From assembly GCF_000189635.1 (NCBI RefSeq), contig NW_002476405.1, positions 372,001 to 436,000 on the forward strand: DNA of 64,000 nucleotides. The letters run 5' to 3'. The notes beneath the pieces are model-generated. The model saw nothing but the letters and a program-made list of their open reading frames with translations. It was not told where the DNA came from and did no database searches. Each line of letters starts with the position of its first letter. Position 1 is the first letter of the stretch. Below are positions 53,445 to 64,000 of this stretch, piece after piece. Source of the stretch: Tetrahymena thermophila SB210 (taxonomy: Eukaryota; Ciliophora; Oligohymenophorea; Hymenostomatida; Tetrahymenidae). The translations under genes were made by a program, and so were the position numbers.

Positions 53445-54716
53445 AATAATTTATTTGCTTATAATTTTAAGACATTTAATTAAAATCGTATGTATGTTGT
53501 TTTTAAAATGTTTGTTTGCTATTAATGATTTACAGATCTTTTTAATTTGATTAATATTTAAATTACTTAAATGATTAATTACTTTGTATCGCTATATTTT
53601 TAAACCCTTATTATAAATAATTATTTTATATAATTTATTCTCAATGGTAGTCAATTTTATTGATGAGCTGATGATTTCATTTTTTTTATTCATTAATTTA
53701 TTTTAATTAATATATAAATTTAAGTGATACTTGTCATAAACATTCGAGGAATTACACTATTTCTACTTTTTATAAATTAATGACTATTAACTCATTAGAA
53801 TCATAATATCTAATCTGTTCTAACTAAATTTTATTTTAATTATTAATAAATAAATTAATTAATTAATTATTGAGCAATACCTGCAAAATAGCCATTTAGA
53901 GGACAGGTCTTTTTTTCTAAGAACTCTCTTGAGATGTGGCCATATAAACTCAATAACCTATATTTTTATGTATTTATGTATAAATAAGTTTATCTTTATA
54001 AAATTTTTATATGTGCTGGCTGTCATGAGTGAATTATCCTGTTTTATTAAATGGAATTAGAAAGCCCTTTCTTTTAGTTTAATATGCCTTCCTCTCTTTA
54101 AAATTTCTTTTCTGATTAACTGTTTGATGAAGGTAGTTTTCCTTTGATAATTAAGATTAAGTAGAAATATAATTAACCAGTGCAAATGTATTTATTATCA
54201 TTTATATGAAAAAAATTTTAAATTATGAGAATTTAATATCACTTTTTTTATTCAGTATACAAAAAGAGCAACTCTTTTCAAGTAGCTTCCCCATTGAAAA
54301 TTCCAAAAATTGATTGTTTATAGATAGGAAATATGGCTGAGCTGTGTTATATTTGCTATATATCAACAATCTTCAATTTCAACAAAAGTGATATTTAACC
54401 AAATTAACCAATACTCTAAAGACTAACTTTATAAGCATATCTGAAAGCTTAATGGCTCAGGCTTCATGCTTTTGTTATTAGATTTTTATTGAGTTAGTTA
54501 TTTATATATGGCTGAATTTTAGAAGTTATTTAGAAGGTAATATAAAAATAATTATAAAAGTTTATACTCGTTTCTTAAACCTACACAACAAAGTATTTTT
54601 CACATATAACATTGACCTCAAACACGTTTGTTTAATTAATCAAACTTGGAGCATTTAAAAGTTAAATTATGATTTTATTTTTTGTCTAAAATTATTTTTG
54701 TTCATTTTATACACAC
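53445..54716. other. Spacer with a GC-richer, coding-like patch on the minus strand
   Basis: Bases 53890-54190 are less AT-rich. On the minus strand they read KENYLHQTVNQKRNFKERK and GFLIPFNKTGQFTHDSQHI, then after a TGA in the same frame MATSQESSQKKRPVL. This might be exons of an unresolved gene or a remnant. I could not connect them with plausible splice sites, so no gene is called. Confidence 0.3.
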
Positions 54717-55440
54717 TCACTCATTAAGACAGAATGGTAACAATAGAATGCTATTACTTTCTAGAAACTAAGCTGCAGCTAGCTATCTATATAGATCACT
54801 TTTGAGGTAGTATAATTTTTACACAATTTATGATATTTTAATGTCATCGGAATGAAGACTATCAATTGATCTAAGTAAAGGATCTGTTTCTTTCACTTTT
54901 TCTTTCTTTCTTTCTATTTATTCTTCATCTTATGGTTCTTCCAAGATTTCATAAAAATATCATATTGAATTTAAGCATTTATATAGAATTAAAAGCAAGT
55001 CAAAAAAGAAAGTTTGATTTTGTCAAATTAAATCATGAGTTTCTTTCTTTTCAAGAGTATTTTTCTCAGTAGCAACCAAAATCTTTACCTATTTACTACT
55101 CTTTCCTTTAAGTAAAACAAAGGTCTTCCACAATTAGCATCCTCTCTGATACATCTTCTATGCTTTTTTCAGACTTGGTACTCCCTTAATTAAAGCTATC
55201 ATCTCAAAAATCAGTCAGACATAGGATAGATATTGTTTATTCTTATTTTTGAGTTTCTATAAATTGCAAATTTTCAATTAAATAAGAATTTAAGTCTACA
55301 AAAATTTCTGCTAAATATAGCCAGCCCTGAAATAAAGTCTACAAAAATTTATGCTAAATATAGCTAGCCATTTGCAATATTAAAAAACAATCATCACTAT
55401 TTATTTATCAGCAGCGAGGACTTCAATAATATTTAGAGCT
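54717..55440 (-). CDS. Unresolved minus-strand gene or gene remnant (partial exons)
   Basis: Three patches look coding in order along the minus strand. The first, near 55440-55350, reads LNIIEVLAADKQIVMIVFQY. The second, 55200-55089, reads SFNQGSTKSEKSIEDVSERM and ends at a plausible GTAAAG donor. The last, about 54945-54717, is acidic and helical (RSIDSLHSDDIKISQIVQKL, then YLKSDLYRQLAAAQFL) and ends at TGA 54717-54719. No initiation codon was found and the joining introns have poor acceptors, so the model is incomplete or the gene is broken. The DK...QY arrangement in the first patch is faintly like the start of PEX11-type peroxisomal proteins, but this is not strong enough to name. Confidence 0.35.
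55293..55369. repeat. Short direct repeat, 34-bp unit, period 43
   Basis: The segment beginning AGTCTACAAAAATTTCTGCT at 55293-55326 recurs at 55336-55369 with three mismatches. It lies inside the coding-like minus-strand region and could mark a local duplication of exon-intron boundary sequence. Confidence 0.7.
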
Positions 55441-55904
55441 CATTATAAAAGATTAAATATAAAACAAAATTTTATTTTCTGATATATTTTGATATATTAA
55501 ATGAAGAGTGAAAGTGTGCAATCAAAATATCTAAAAATTTTGTGCAAAATTAATTTATTATCAAAGTTTCTAATTTTTAAAGATATAATAAATCTATGCA
55601 TGGTTAATATCGCTATTTATCATTAAATAAACTTAAAAATTTTAATGAATATAACTTTTTATAGAATAGATTCATTACTACCTTTATACCCTTAGTTAAA
55701 TATTAAAAATTGAAAACAGTCAATTAATTAATAATAATTATTAGATTTCTTATTAATTTATGATTGATTGATTTATTCTTATTTTCTCGTATTTCATAAC
55801 TTATCTAGTTTTAATTTTGTTTTAATAATCTCCACAAACATAAATTTTAAGAAAAGCAAAAAATTAATTAAGTTAGAAAAAATAGATTAATTAGAATAAG
55901 TAAA
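55441..55904. other. AT-rich spacer, presumed promoter of the Q/N-rich gene
   Basis: No gene is seen. The 40 bases before the ATG at 55905 are A-rich with few C or G, like the leaders of other genes in this window. Confidence 0.4.
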
Positions 55905-57830
55905 ATGGCATAAAAAAATAGTAAAAGTTTTACTGATGATATATAAATTTAAAATTCTTTAATGAGATTCAGAAAGGATGATTAAACTTAAGAAACTTTT
56001 AATGAAAATGTTAATTATGATAATTAGCAATTTATATAATAATAGATTAGTCCTTTTTTCAATGAAAAAGAAGATTTATAAAAAAAATGGATTTATATTG
56101 GCAATAAGCTTAATCACAATAATTATAATGAAGATAATAGCTTTTAAAAAACCAATAGCAATCCTTTTAATGCTTAAATTGATAACTATAAAAAGAAACA
56201 TACTAGTGACTCATTTAAAACTGAAGGCAAAAATGACCCTTAAATCAGCTATGATCAATACAGTAACCAGATTATGAAACCAAGATCTTTTAGTATTGAT
56301 AAACAAAGAGACTCTTAATATATTTAGAATGAAGATAGTAATCAATGTTTCCATGAAGCTAAATACAAACAATTTGATTTAAATCAGAACCTTTTTGATT
56401 TTTAAAATGAAAATATCAGTTAAGATAGAAATTTAAATGATTAAATTAGCAACCAGTAAGCTTATTAAAACCAAAAATGCTCATTGACAGAAGGTATTTT
56501 TACACATCAAAATACTTATGATGAAATTAATAACCATCCAATTGAATAATTTCAATAGATTAACTCAAATATTAATAAATTATATTTTTAATAAGATTGT
56601 AATTCTAGTAATAAATATGATCAAATAAATATCCAGTCTTTGGAGAACTAAAATAATTGCTAAGAGTAAGAAAGAAATCCTATCATTATTGATGATTATT
56701 TATATGATTCTTAATAATTTGGTAGGTATGATGATTTTGTAAATACCTATAGAGACTAAAGTGAAAAAAAATCATTTCTCATGGAATAAAATTATTGTGA
56801 GAAATCAGACTTTTAAAATTGTTATTCAATTGAACCTTAAGTGAACACTGACTAAAAAGATTCCTAAAAATTTACATAATTTTGGAGTGATTAATTTGAT
56901 GATAATTTAGGTGTTTTAAAAGATTAAAGTGAAAAAAATTCTTCAGATTTAGTAGAATAGAGTGGGTAATTAAAATAAAAAAAGGCAACAATTATATAAT
57001 AAAATCAATAAATAGTATAAAAAAATCTAACTTGCTAAACTCTAGTAGAAGAATCTTTAACTTTGAGTAAGCAATAGTAAAAGTAATAAAAATAATGTGA
57101 AGAAGATGAAAAAAAGAGCAAGGTATTTTTAGGTAAAACATTTAAGAGTAATAAAGATAAGCAAAAATAATAACGTAAATCAAAGCACTTCTAAATAATT
57201 ACAGAGATAAAGTAGTAAAACTTTTTAGAAATAGATTTCAAGCTATTAGAAGATTTTAAGAATGACATTAAAAAAAATTTAATACGCGATATGTTAAATA
57301 GATGCAATAAGAATGTTAATCAAGAATTGCTCAGGTAGTATTTATAAAGAAGTAAAATGGATAATTAGATTTTTAAAATTTATTAAAGGATAGATAATAT
57401 TTACTAATCATTATTTATTAATCATTAAAATTTTAACAACTAATTATTGAAGAAGAACATTTTAATTGCTTATGTTTAGCTATATAATGAGAATAGAAAC
57501 AATTTTAACGATAAAAACATTAAATATTTGTTTTAAAGCACAAACGAGAATCTGGAAGAATAGAAAAAAGAAATCGACTTAGTAGCTAAATAACTTAAAA
57601 ATAAGAGCAAAGATTACATTGTTTTATTAATAGAATGCTCTAAACTAATTTTTAAAGAATATTTTGATTATTTTACTGAGAATGAATTAATACTGTATCT
57701 TTTTAATGAATATAAATAGAACAAGTTTCCTTTAAAAAAATACAAACATCTTCAATTTAAATAATTAAGCATCCAATTCACTCTCCAGTTTTATGAATTG
57801 TTATTTATCAAAAACATGCAAAAAAATTGA
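55905..57830 (+). CDS. Intronless Q/N/D-rich protein, 641 aa
   Basis: This is a single uninterrupted frame of 641 codons plus TGA containing dozens of TAA/TAG Gln codons, far longer than chance frames here. Residues 1 to about 350 are low complexity, rich in Asn, Asp, Gln, Ser and aromatic residues (for example QNENISQDRNLNDQISNQQ), with no predicted signal or membrane segment. Residues about 350-440 are Gln/Lys-rich and basic (KQQQKQQKQCEEDEKK, SNKDKQKQQRKSK). The C-terminal 200 residues look folded and helical: EIDFKLLEDFKNDIKKNLI, LLRQYLQRSKMDNQIFKIYQ, then a region with YIVLLIECSKLIFKEYFDYF. I do not recognise a family. Prion-like or condensate behaviour is possible from composition only. 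The gene is isolated, with repeats immediately downstream. Confidence 0.82.
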
Positions 57831-57839
57831 AATAAATAT

Positions 57840-58985
57840 TTAAACATATTTATATAAAAAATAATTCTAATTAATTTATTTGTATTCAAAAAACTTAAAA
57901 ATATTTCATTCAAAAAGTATAATTTTAACTTCTATTGTTAAATTTAACTGATTTCCAAATTTATTAAGTTTATTTTTAACATAATTAAATATTATCATTT
58001 TTTAATAATATTAAGTCTTATCAATGTCTCTCTGGCTGGTTTGCAGACATGGCATGATATGATATGACATGACATGACAAGGTGAATTACAAACAAATTT
58101 TAGCATAATCTTAATATAAAAAATTTACAAAAGAAAACAAACAATTAATATATTAGATAGAAGTTATTTATTTCAGATAAATAATATTTTTATCATTTTT
58201 ATATTAAAAATAATGCTAATTAATTTATTTGTATTTCAAAAAACTTTATAATATTTCATTTAAAAAGTACACTTTTAACTTCTATTCTTAAATTTAATTG
58301 ATTTTCACATTTATTAAAGTACAAATTTAACATGATAAAAAATTATCATTCTTTTATAATATTAAAGTCTTATCAATCAATCAGTCTCTGGCTTGCCGGC
58401 AGACATGAAATGACATGATATGGTGATATTCAAACAATTTTTAACATAATCTCGATTTTAAAAATTTACAAAAGAAAACAAACAATATATTAGATAGAAG
58501 TTATTTTCAGATCAATAATATGTTTTCATTTTTATATAAAAAATAATGCTAATTTATTTATTTATATTCAAAAAACTTGTTAATATTTTCATTTAAAAAG
58601 TACAATTTTAACTTCTATTCTTAAATTTAATTGATTTTCACATTTATTAAAGTACCAGTTTGACATAATAAAATATTATCATTTTTTTTTATAAAATTAA
58701 AGTCTTATCAATCTGTCTCTGGCTTGCTGGCAGACATGGCATGGCATGATATGATATGATATGACATGATATGACATGATAACATACAAACAAATTTTTA
58801 CATAATCTTGACATAAAAAATCTACAAAAGAAAACATACAATATATTAGATTGAAGCTATTTATTTCAGATCAATAATATTCTTTGTTTTTTATATAAAA
58901 AATAATGATAATTTATTTATTTATATTCAAAAAACTTGATAATATTTTCATTTAAAAAGTGCAATTTTAACTATCTCTACCATCT
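57840..58985. repeat. ~350-bp tandem repeat with ATGAY pentanucleotide core
   Basis: Three full units and a partial fourth are present. The landmark TTTCATTTAAAAAGTRYA recurs near 57904, 58256, 58587 and 58947, giving spacings of about 352, 331 and 360. Each unit also holds CTTATCAAT...CTCTGGCTTGCTGGCAGACATG followed by a run of ATGAT/ATGAC pentamers of variable length (58050-58080, 58405-58420, 58735-58780), then AATTTACAAAAGAAAACA. Noncoding. Confidence 0.85.
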
Positions 58986-61265
58986 TACATTTAAGAAGGG
59001 TAAGATTGACTGATGATTGCAAGGGAAAATGTTTAAACTAATTTTAAAATAAAAGTTTCTTACTTGATCTCATATTTTTTTTAAATTACACAAAGACAAA
59101 CAAAGTCTATTAAAACTCTTTCTATCTATTCAACTTTTTTAAGGTAATGAAAGTGTAATTTTAATTTAAGTAGAGCTAAATTTGAATCTTATTAAAACAA
59201 TAAATTAATAATAAATAAAATTTATAAATTCTATTTTATAAAAATTACCCTCAACATATAATTAATTAGAATGTTTTGAGCTATAAAAGATAAAAATAAT
59301 AAAGTTATAGAGGTATAAAATTAATATGTATGTATTGTGAAAACAGTTAATATTTATTTAAAATGTAAAAATATTTTGATATTCACTATCAAATATAATT
59401 TTAAGTAAGCTCTAATTGTTTACATTTTATAGAAAATTAATAACATTAAATTTTTTCTTCCTTAATCAAAAAGTCTTTGATTATTTCTGCTTACTTACTT
59501 AATTTTAATTTCTGAATAATCATTAAATTTTGTAAGAGCTAAAAAAGAAAAAGATCAAATCAAATCTAATTGCAAATTTATATTTTTATACTTTATCTTT
59601 GTTGAAGAGAATAAATAGATACAAAATTATTTAAATTATTGATTAATTTATACTTAATATGAAATTGATATTGATAGTTTGTTTATCTCATTTTTGAAAA
59701 ATGTATATATTAATAGAATAAGTGTAAATTATAATTTCAAGCTGATAGTATGCATTTCTATTACCAAAGCTTCATTCTATATAAAAAATAGAAATTTTAC
59801 TAAATTGAGATTTGAGACTAGATATGTATGGCAGAAATAAAAATAAAAAATATATGAATTTTTTTTTACAACTTTTTCGTATTCCCATGCTTGAATATTT
59901 GGAAACAAAATAGGAATTCTTAATTCATTTTTTGCTAATTATTGAGGAAAATGCATTAGGATTAGTTTATGGCTTTTTCTAAATTTTTAAGCATAGCATT
60001 TTATATATTATGAAAAATAAATTAAAATAGTAAGTCATCATTATTTACAAATATTTATATGATAAAATAGTTTTGTAGAAAATAGTATTGATAAATTAAT
60101 TTATTTTTTGAATTTTTTCATGTTTTGTGTTTGTTTTATTTACTGCACAAGTTATCAAGAATAATAACAAAAATAGCAGAAGTAAGAAAAAACTAAAAAT
60201 GAATAAATTAAAATCTTAAAATGCAGACATTAATGTTTTATTTTTTAACTAATTTTTAAGCTTTATATTAACTAACTTAAAGATTTATCTTAGATATATT
60301 CTACTATGTCAAAAAAAAATACTTAAGAAAACATAATAATTTTAATTAATAATCAAAAATAGATAGATTTTATATTACTAAAATTATAATTAAATTAAAT
60401 AACAATCTAAATTTTATCAACCAACTTTAGTAAATAAATATCAAAAATTACTTTCCATTTTTATACGAGTAAGAATAAGATATAAATCATTTTATTTTTT
60501 GAGTTAAGAAATTGATGAAAGGAAACAAGCTTTTGAATTGTGATTGTAAGAAGCTGATTGTTTATAATGATCAAAGTAATTGATCATTAGATTTGCATTT
60601 AATTAATAGGGAATCACTGATTTGATTGTAAGGCTATTGATCAATTCTATCATTTTGAATTATAAATTTTAAATTATTACAACTTATTTCAAAATCAAAT
60701 TCATTTGATCTCTAATTATTATCTACATAAGGTTTTGATAAGGAACATGCCTGGTGTATCAAAATGTTAATTTTTCTCGTATTATTCATTTTATAAGTAG
60801 AATATGTAAAACATATCATCGGGTGCTCTGACAATCATTAAATAAATTTAGCTTTTACTCAGAAAATACAATTGCTTTGCAAAATTATTTTATTTGACAT
60901 GAGGAAAAATCATTAAAAAGTGCTTCTTAACTATTTTTAGTAGACAAAAATATCATTTTTGTAAAGATTTGAGATCATTTGTATGCTTTGATAAAAGCTC
61001 AGAGTGAGCTTTTGGTTGCTGATCTGATGATCTAGATAGAGAAGACTTGTAAATAGGGAGAGTAAATTCATCAAAGTGAAAAATGTGCCAATCAAACAAA
61101 AAGAAATTTACTTATATAAATTGAAAATTTAAAGCATGTAAAAGATTTTTGTAATGAAATGCTTAAAATTCTACTTCGAAATCTCCGAAGAACAATTATG
61201 AATTTCAAAACAACAAAAAATTAAAATAGCCAAAAAATACAATAGCCCTTGAAAAAAAAGAAAGA
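58986..61265. other. AT-rich spacer
   Basis: I see no gene in 2.3 kb. TGA triplets are dense in every frame around 60480-60620, which argues against coding there. The last 100 bases are the presumed promoter and A-rich leader of the small GPI-type gene. Confidence 0.5.
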
Positions 61266-61619
61266 ATGAACTCCAAGACTATCTTCGCCTTATTCTGCCT
61301 CTTCGCAGTTTCTCTTGCTCTTGCAGGAAACACTAATATTAACTGCTAACAAGGTGGTGCATGTAATGATGCAGGTTGTGGTAAATCTGGTGCCGCCACT
61401 GATAACTGGTTACAAGTTGGTAATTTGTGTGTTATTAAAGATTGTTCTTCATTGACTGCTACTGGTGCTACTGTTTCTGACAATGCTTGTGCCTCTTGCA
61501 ACACCGGCTTAAACCCCGCTAACGTTATTGCTAATGCTAATAAAACTGCCTGCTAAGCTAAGAGCAGTGCTAAGCTTCTTATCGCTTCTGCTGCAGTGAT
61601 TGTTGCTTTATTATTCTGA
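61266..61619 (+). CDS. Very small GPI-type Cys-rich surface protein (117 aa)
   Basis: This is an intronless frame of 117 codons plus TGA. Signal peptide: MNSKTIFALFCLFAVSLALA. The mature part has eight Cys, including CQQGGACNDAGC, CVIKDC and CASC, and is rich in Ala, Asn, Thr and Gly. A hydrophobic C-terminus (SAKLLIASAAVIVALLF) after a small-residue stretch is typical of a GPI-attachment signal. Codon choice is strikingly different from the neighbours: C-ending codons (GCC, ACC, AAC, CTC, ATC) and AAG are common, as in highly expressed ciliate genes. Part of the Cys layout resembles one repeat of an immobilization antigen, so it may be a minimal relative. It is probably an abundant cell-surface coat protein, by inference from codon bias and architecture. 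Confidence 0.82.
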
Positions 61620-64000
61620 TTTTGAAAATAAATATTAAACAAAATTAATAAAATGTATTAGTCTAAAAGTTATGAAAATGTAAATTATATAATAGATTTT
61701 GTTTGTTGCATTTCTTTTAATGTTTATTGATTTTTGCAATTCATTCTCTATGCCTCAAAAAATACTATTGATTCATTCGTTTCATTATTATAATAATCAA
61801 ATTAATTTGATTCCTTCTAGAAAAAAGGAATTCTTCCTTTCTATTTTTGTAACCACTTAATAACTAACTAAATAAATAATCATAATAATAACTTTTCTTA
61901 AAAGGGAAATAAATAGGTTAATGATTTTTGAATAGAAAGAATTCAGCTTAAGTAAAAGAAACTCAGAAAAGATTTTGATTGAAAAATAAGAAAAATTTTC
62001 AAATTTTTTAAAAGGAAATATTATTAAAACAAAATCTGTAATCCACATTCAAATGATAATTAATTTTTGCTGTCTAGAACTTTTCAATCAAAGTGGTATT
62101 AGCATTTGTAAATTAAAAATTAAATTTTTTTCTGTTTGATTGATTGATTGAAAGTAGTGGGTAGGCACTTATTCTCAAAATTTAAATAAAATATCATATT
62201 TTCTTATTATTATTGTTTGTTTCTTCGTCTTTTTTCATATAGGTAGGTCCCATATAAATTTTTGAGCCCTATACTCGATCAAAATTTGTAAAAAAATTTT
62301 ATTACTTATCACATAAGCGAGTTGTATTTTCAAATTTTATAATGAGGTGATAGCCAATGAGGATTTGTAGTACGTAAAACAAGTAATTAATAAATATTTA
62401 TTTGTTTGTTTGGTTAATGAACTCATTTATTTCATGCTAAATATAATAATAAAATCTAATTTTAGTAACGGCTTATTATTTATTACTTGTCTAAATTATT
62501 TCGCACTAATAAAAAAAGAGAGAGAAAAAAGTGAAATTAATCTCAACATAGATTATATTTAATTTAGATTTGACCAAACCCTACTTATCTATTTTATATT
62601 TATTAAATTTTCATTCGATGTAGAGTAATTTATTTGTTTGTTTGTCTTTTTTATTTTCGTATTTATTATTTTTATTTACTTATCTAAGCATCTACCTATC
62701 TTCTAAATCAATTAATTAATTGATCAATCAATCAATCAATCATAAAAAGTTTACCACACTATTTTTCTATCTGTTTGAAAGTAAAATCTTTTTCGTAATT
62801 TTTTTACTTAATATCTGATGATTTCATTTGTTTGCATATTACCTCACTATTTTGTTTTTGAGTGCATTAGGTGTAAAAAATTGATAGAATGATGAATTTT
62901 TCAAAGGAAATTAAAAAATGCAAATTGAAATTAACAAATAGGATACTTGAGATGAAGGTATTTGTGAACAAAAGTATTTTGATAAATGGTTTAGTCAATA
63001 AATTTTTAGTTTTTGTTTACAAAAAATAAATGGGGGTGTTTGGGTGGGTTTTTTATTATTGCCTGGTTGAATGAAAATTTTAAATTCGTTTGAATTTTAA
63101 TAATGTGCGTTTCAATAAGAAATAGATTGGGTAAATGTTGGTTCTATTTCTGAAAGCAGGGCGTGAATTTGGCTATGAAATATTAAAAATGGAATCGGGA
63201 ATTAACAAATAGGACACCTGAAATGAGCTTTTTGGTGAATAAAAGTATTAAAATAAGTGGGATAGCTTATTAAAGCTTATCTTATATGCATTACAAATAC
63301 GGCTTATTGCCTTAACTGAATGAAAAACTTATTTACTTTCTTTTGAGTTTTTTAAAAAAAAAACCATGAAATTGTATTAAAAATAGATTGGGAAACTGTT
63401 TGTTGGTTTTATTTCTCAGATAGGGCATAAAAAGCTTATTTAGTTTGTTATTTTTTTTAAATGATAAAAATAAATAGATGGGTTAACTGCTTGGTCTATT
63501 TATTTAAGAAGAGAGCTTAAAAATGTATGTATCTATCTAATTATCTGTTAATCTATTTTTCAATCATAAAAATGAAATTAAATAGCCACATTTTTCTGTT
63601 TGTTTGAAAGTACATTTTATTTTACTCAAAATTTACTCATTAGAGATTTGGTTGATTTTAAATTAATTATTACTTCCTATGAGCTTTTTTATATATACAA
63701 CTGACTAAATGAGGAGTTTTAGAAAGAAATGTAAAAGATACAAACTAAAATTAGCTAGTACGACACTAAATGTGAAGATATTAGCCAACAGACGTGTTGA
63801 CGTATATGAATTCGTTGAAGAAAATTTCATTTATGTTTACTAAAAGCGTACTTTTGTATTTTTATACCTTCAAAACTGAATGAAAAATAAAATTTATTGT
63901 GAATTTTAAAAATTTTGCATTTCAATCAAACATAGATTGGTTAAAAGTATTGGTTGGTACTATTTGTAATCACAAAATATAATTATAAAGGTATGAATGG
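61620..64000. other. AT-rich end region with degenerate repeats
   Basis: No gene is supported. Landmarks recur at irregular spacing: ATTAACAAATAGGAYACYTGA near 62931 and 63199 (with a weaker relative near 63750), and ATAGATTGGGTAAATGTTGG-like segments near 63122, 63384, 63474 and 63931. This suggests an old tandem repeat of roughly 260-270 bases that has decayed. Simple runs of AATC/ATTG occur near 62705-62740. Confidence 0.5.

Noticed and set aside
53900-53960. Possible small structured RNA near GAGGACAGGTCTTTTTTT
   Set aside because: A T-run after a GC-richer patch looked like a Pol III terminator, but no cloverleaf, A/B box pair or known snRNA core could be found.
54717-55440. PEX11-like peroxisomal protein
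   Set aside because: Only a DK...QY pattern in one short patch agrees. The remaining patches do not resemble the family and the gene could not be assembled.
55978-56277. Plus-strand 99-codon frame beginning MIKLKKLLMKML
   Set aside because: It lies in a different frame inside the 641-residue Q/N-rich gene and consists of the shifted reading of its Asn/Asp codons.
63030-63060. G-rich stretch (GGGGGTGTTTGGGTGGG) as telomere repeat
   Set aside because: It is not a run of GGGGTT units and lies within AT-rich repeats rather than at a sequence end.
1-64000. Chromosome breakage sequence (15-bp AACCAACCTCTTT-type)
   Set aside because: I looked for the core on both strands by eye and did not see it. 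TTGGTTGG near 63948 lacks the rest of the motif.

Overview
The window looks like nuclear DNA of a ciliate, most likely Tetrahymena or a close relative. Base composition is extremely AT-rich. Every convincing gene reads TAA and TAG as glutamine and ends at TGA. Introns are short (about 50-400 nt), very AT-rich and GT...AG bounded. Standard-code translation breaks all of these genes into pieces. The genes below were read by hand with the ciliate nuclear code.

Layout. 1-11.1 kb: four paralogous minus-strand genes for small secreted proteins (the first cut by the window edge). A plus-strand pseudokinase-LRR gene (6.1-10.1 kb) lies between the third and fourth, and a decayed Cys-rich coding remnant lies near 3 kb. 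12.3-25.3 kb and 29.4-41.9 kb: two giant paralogous minus-strand genes for Cys-rich, beta-helix, multi-pass membrane proteins, flanking a minus-strand major-facilitator transporter gene (26.5-28.5 kb). 43.8-44.9 kb: a Cys-rich GPI-type surface protein resembling ciliate immobilization antigens. 47.5-48.3 kb: a small plus-strand gene with one zinc-finger-like motif. 50.1-53.4 kb: a second plus-strand LRR gene built from the same 90-nt exon module as the first. 54.7-55.4 kb: a partly resolved minus-strand coding region. 55.9-57.8 kb: an intronless Q/N-rich protein of 641 residues. 57.8-59.0 kb: a roughly 350-bp tandem repeat carrying a pentanucleotide microsatellite. 61.3-61.6 kb: a very small GPI-type Cys-rich protein with codon use unlike everything else here. 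The last 2 kb holds degenerate repeats.

The theme is cell-surface and secreted proteins (at least eight genes), many in duplicated pairs or arrays, with two LRR proteins whose repeats can be added or lost as whole exons. This fits a rapidly diversifying accessory region. No rRNA, convincing tRNA, transposon, virus-like element, telomere repeat or chromosome-breakage sequence was recognised.

The observations I rate highest are a shared upstream element (TTAYTAACGC on the gene strand) in all four members of the secreted array, the loss of catalytic residues in the kinase-like domain, and the duplicated giant membrane-protein genes. Protein families were assigned by eye, without database searches.
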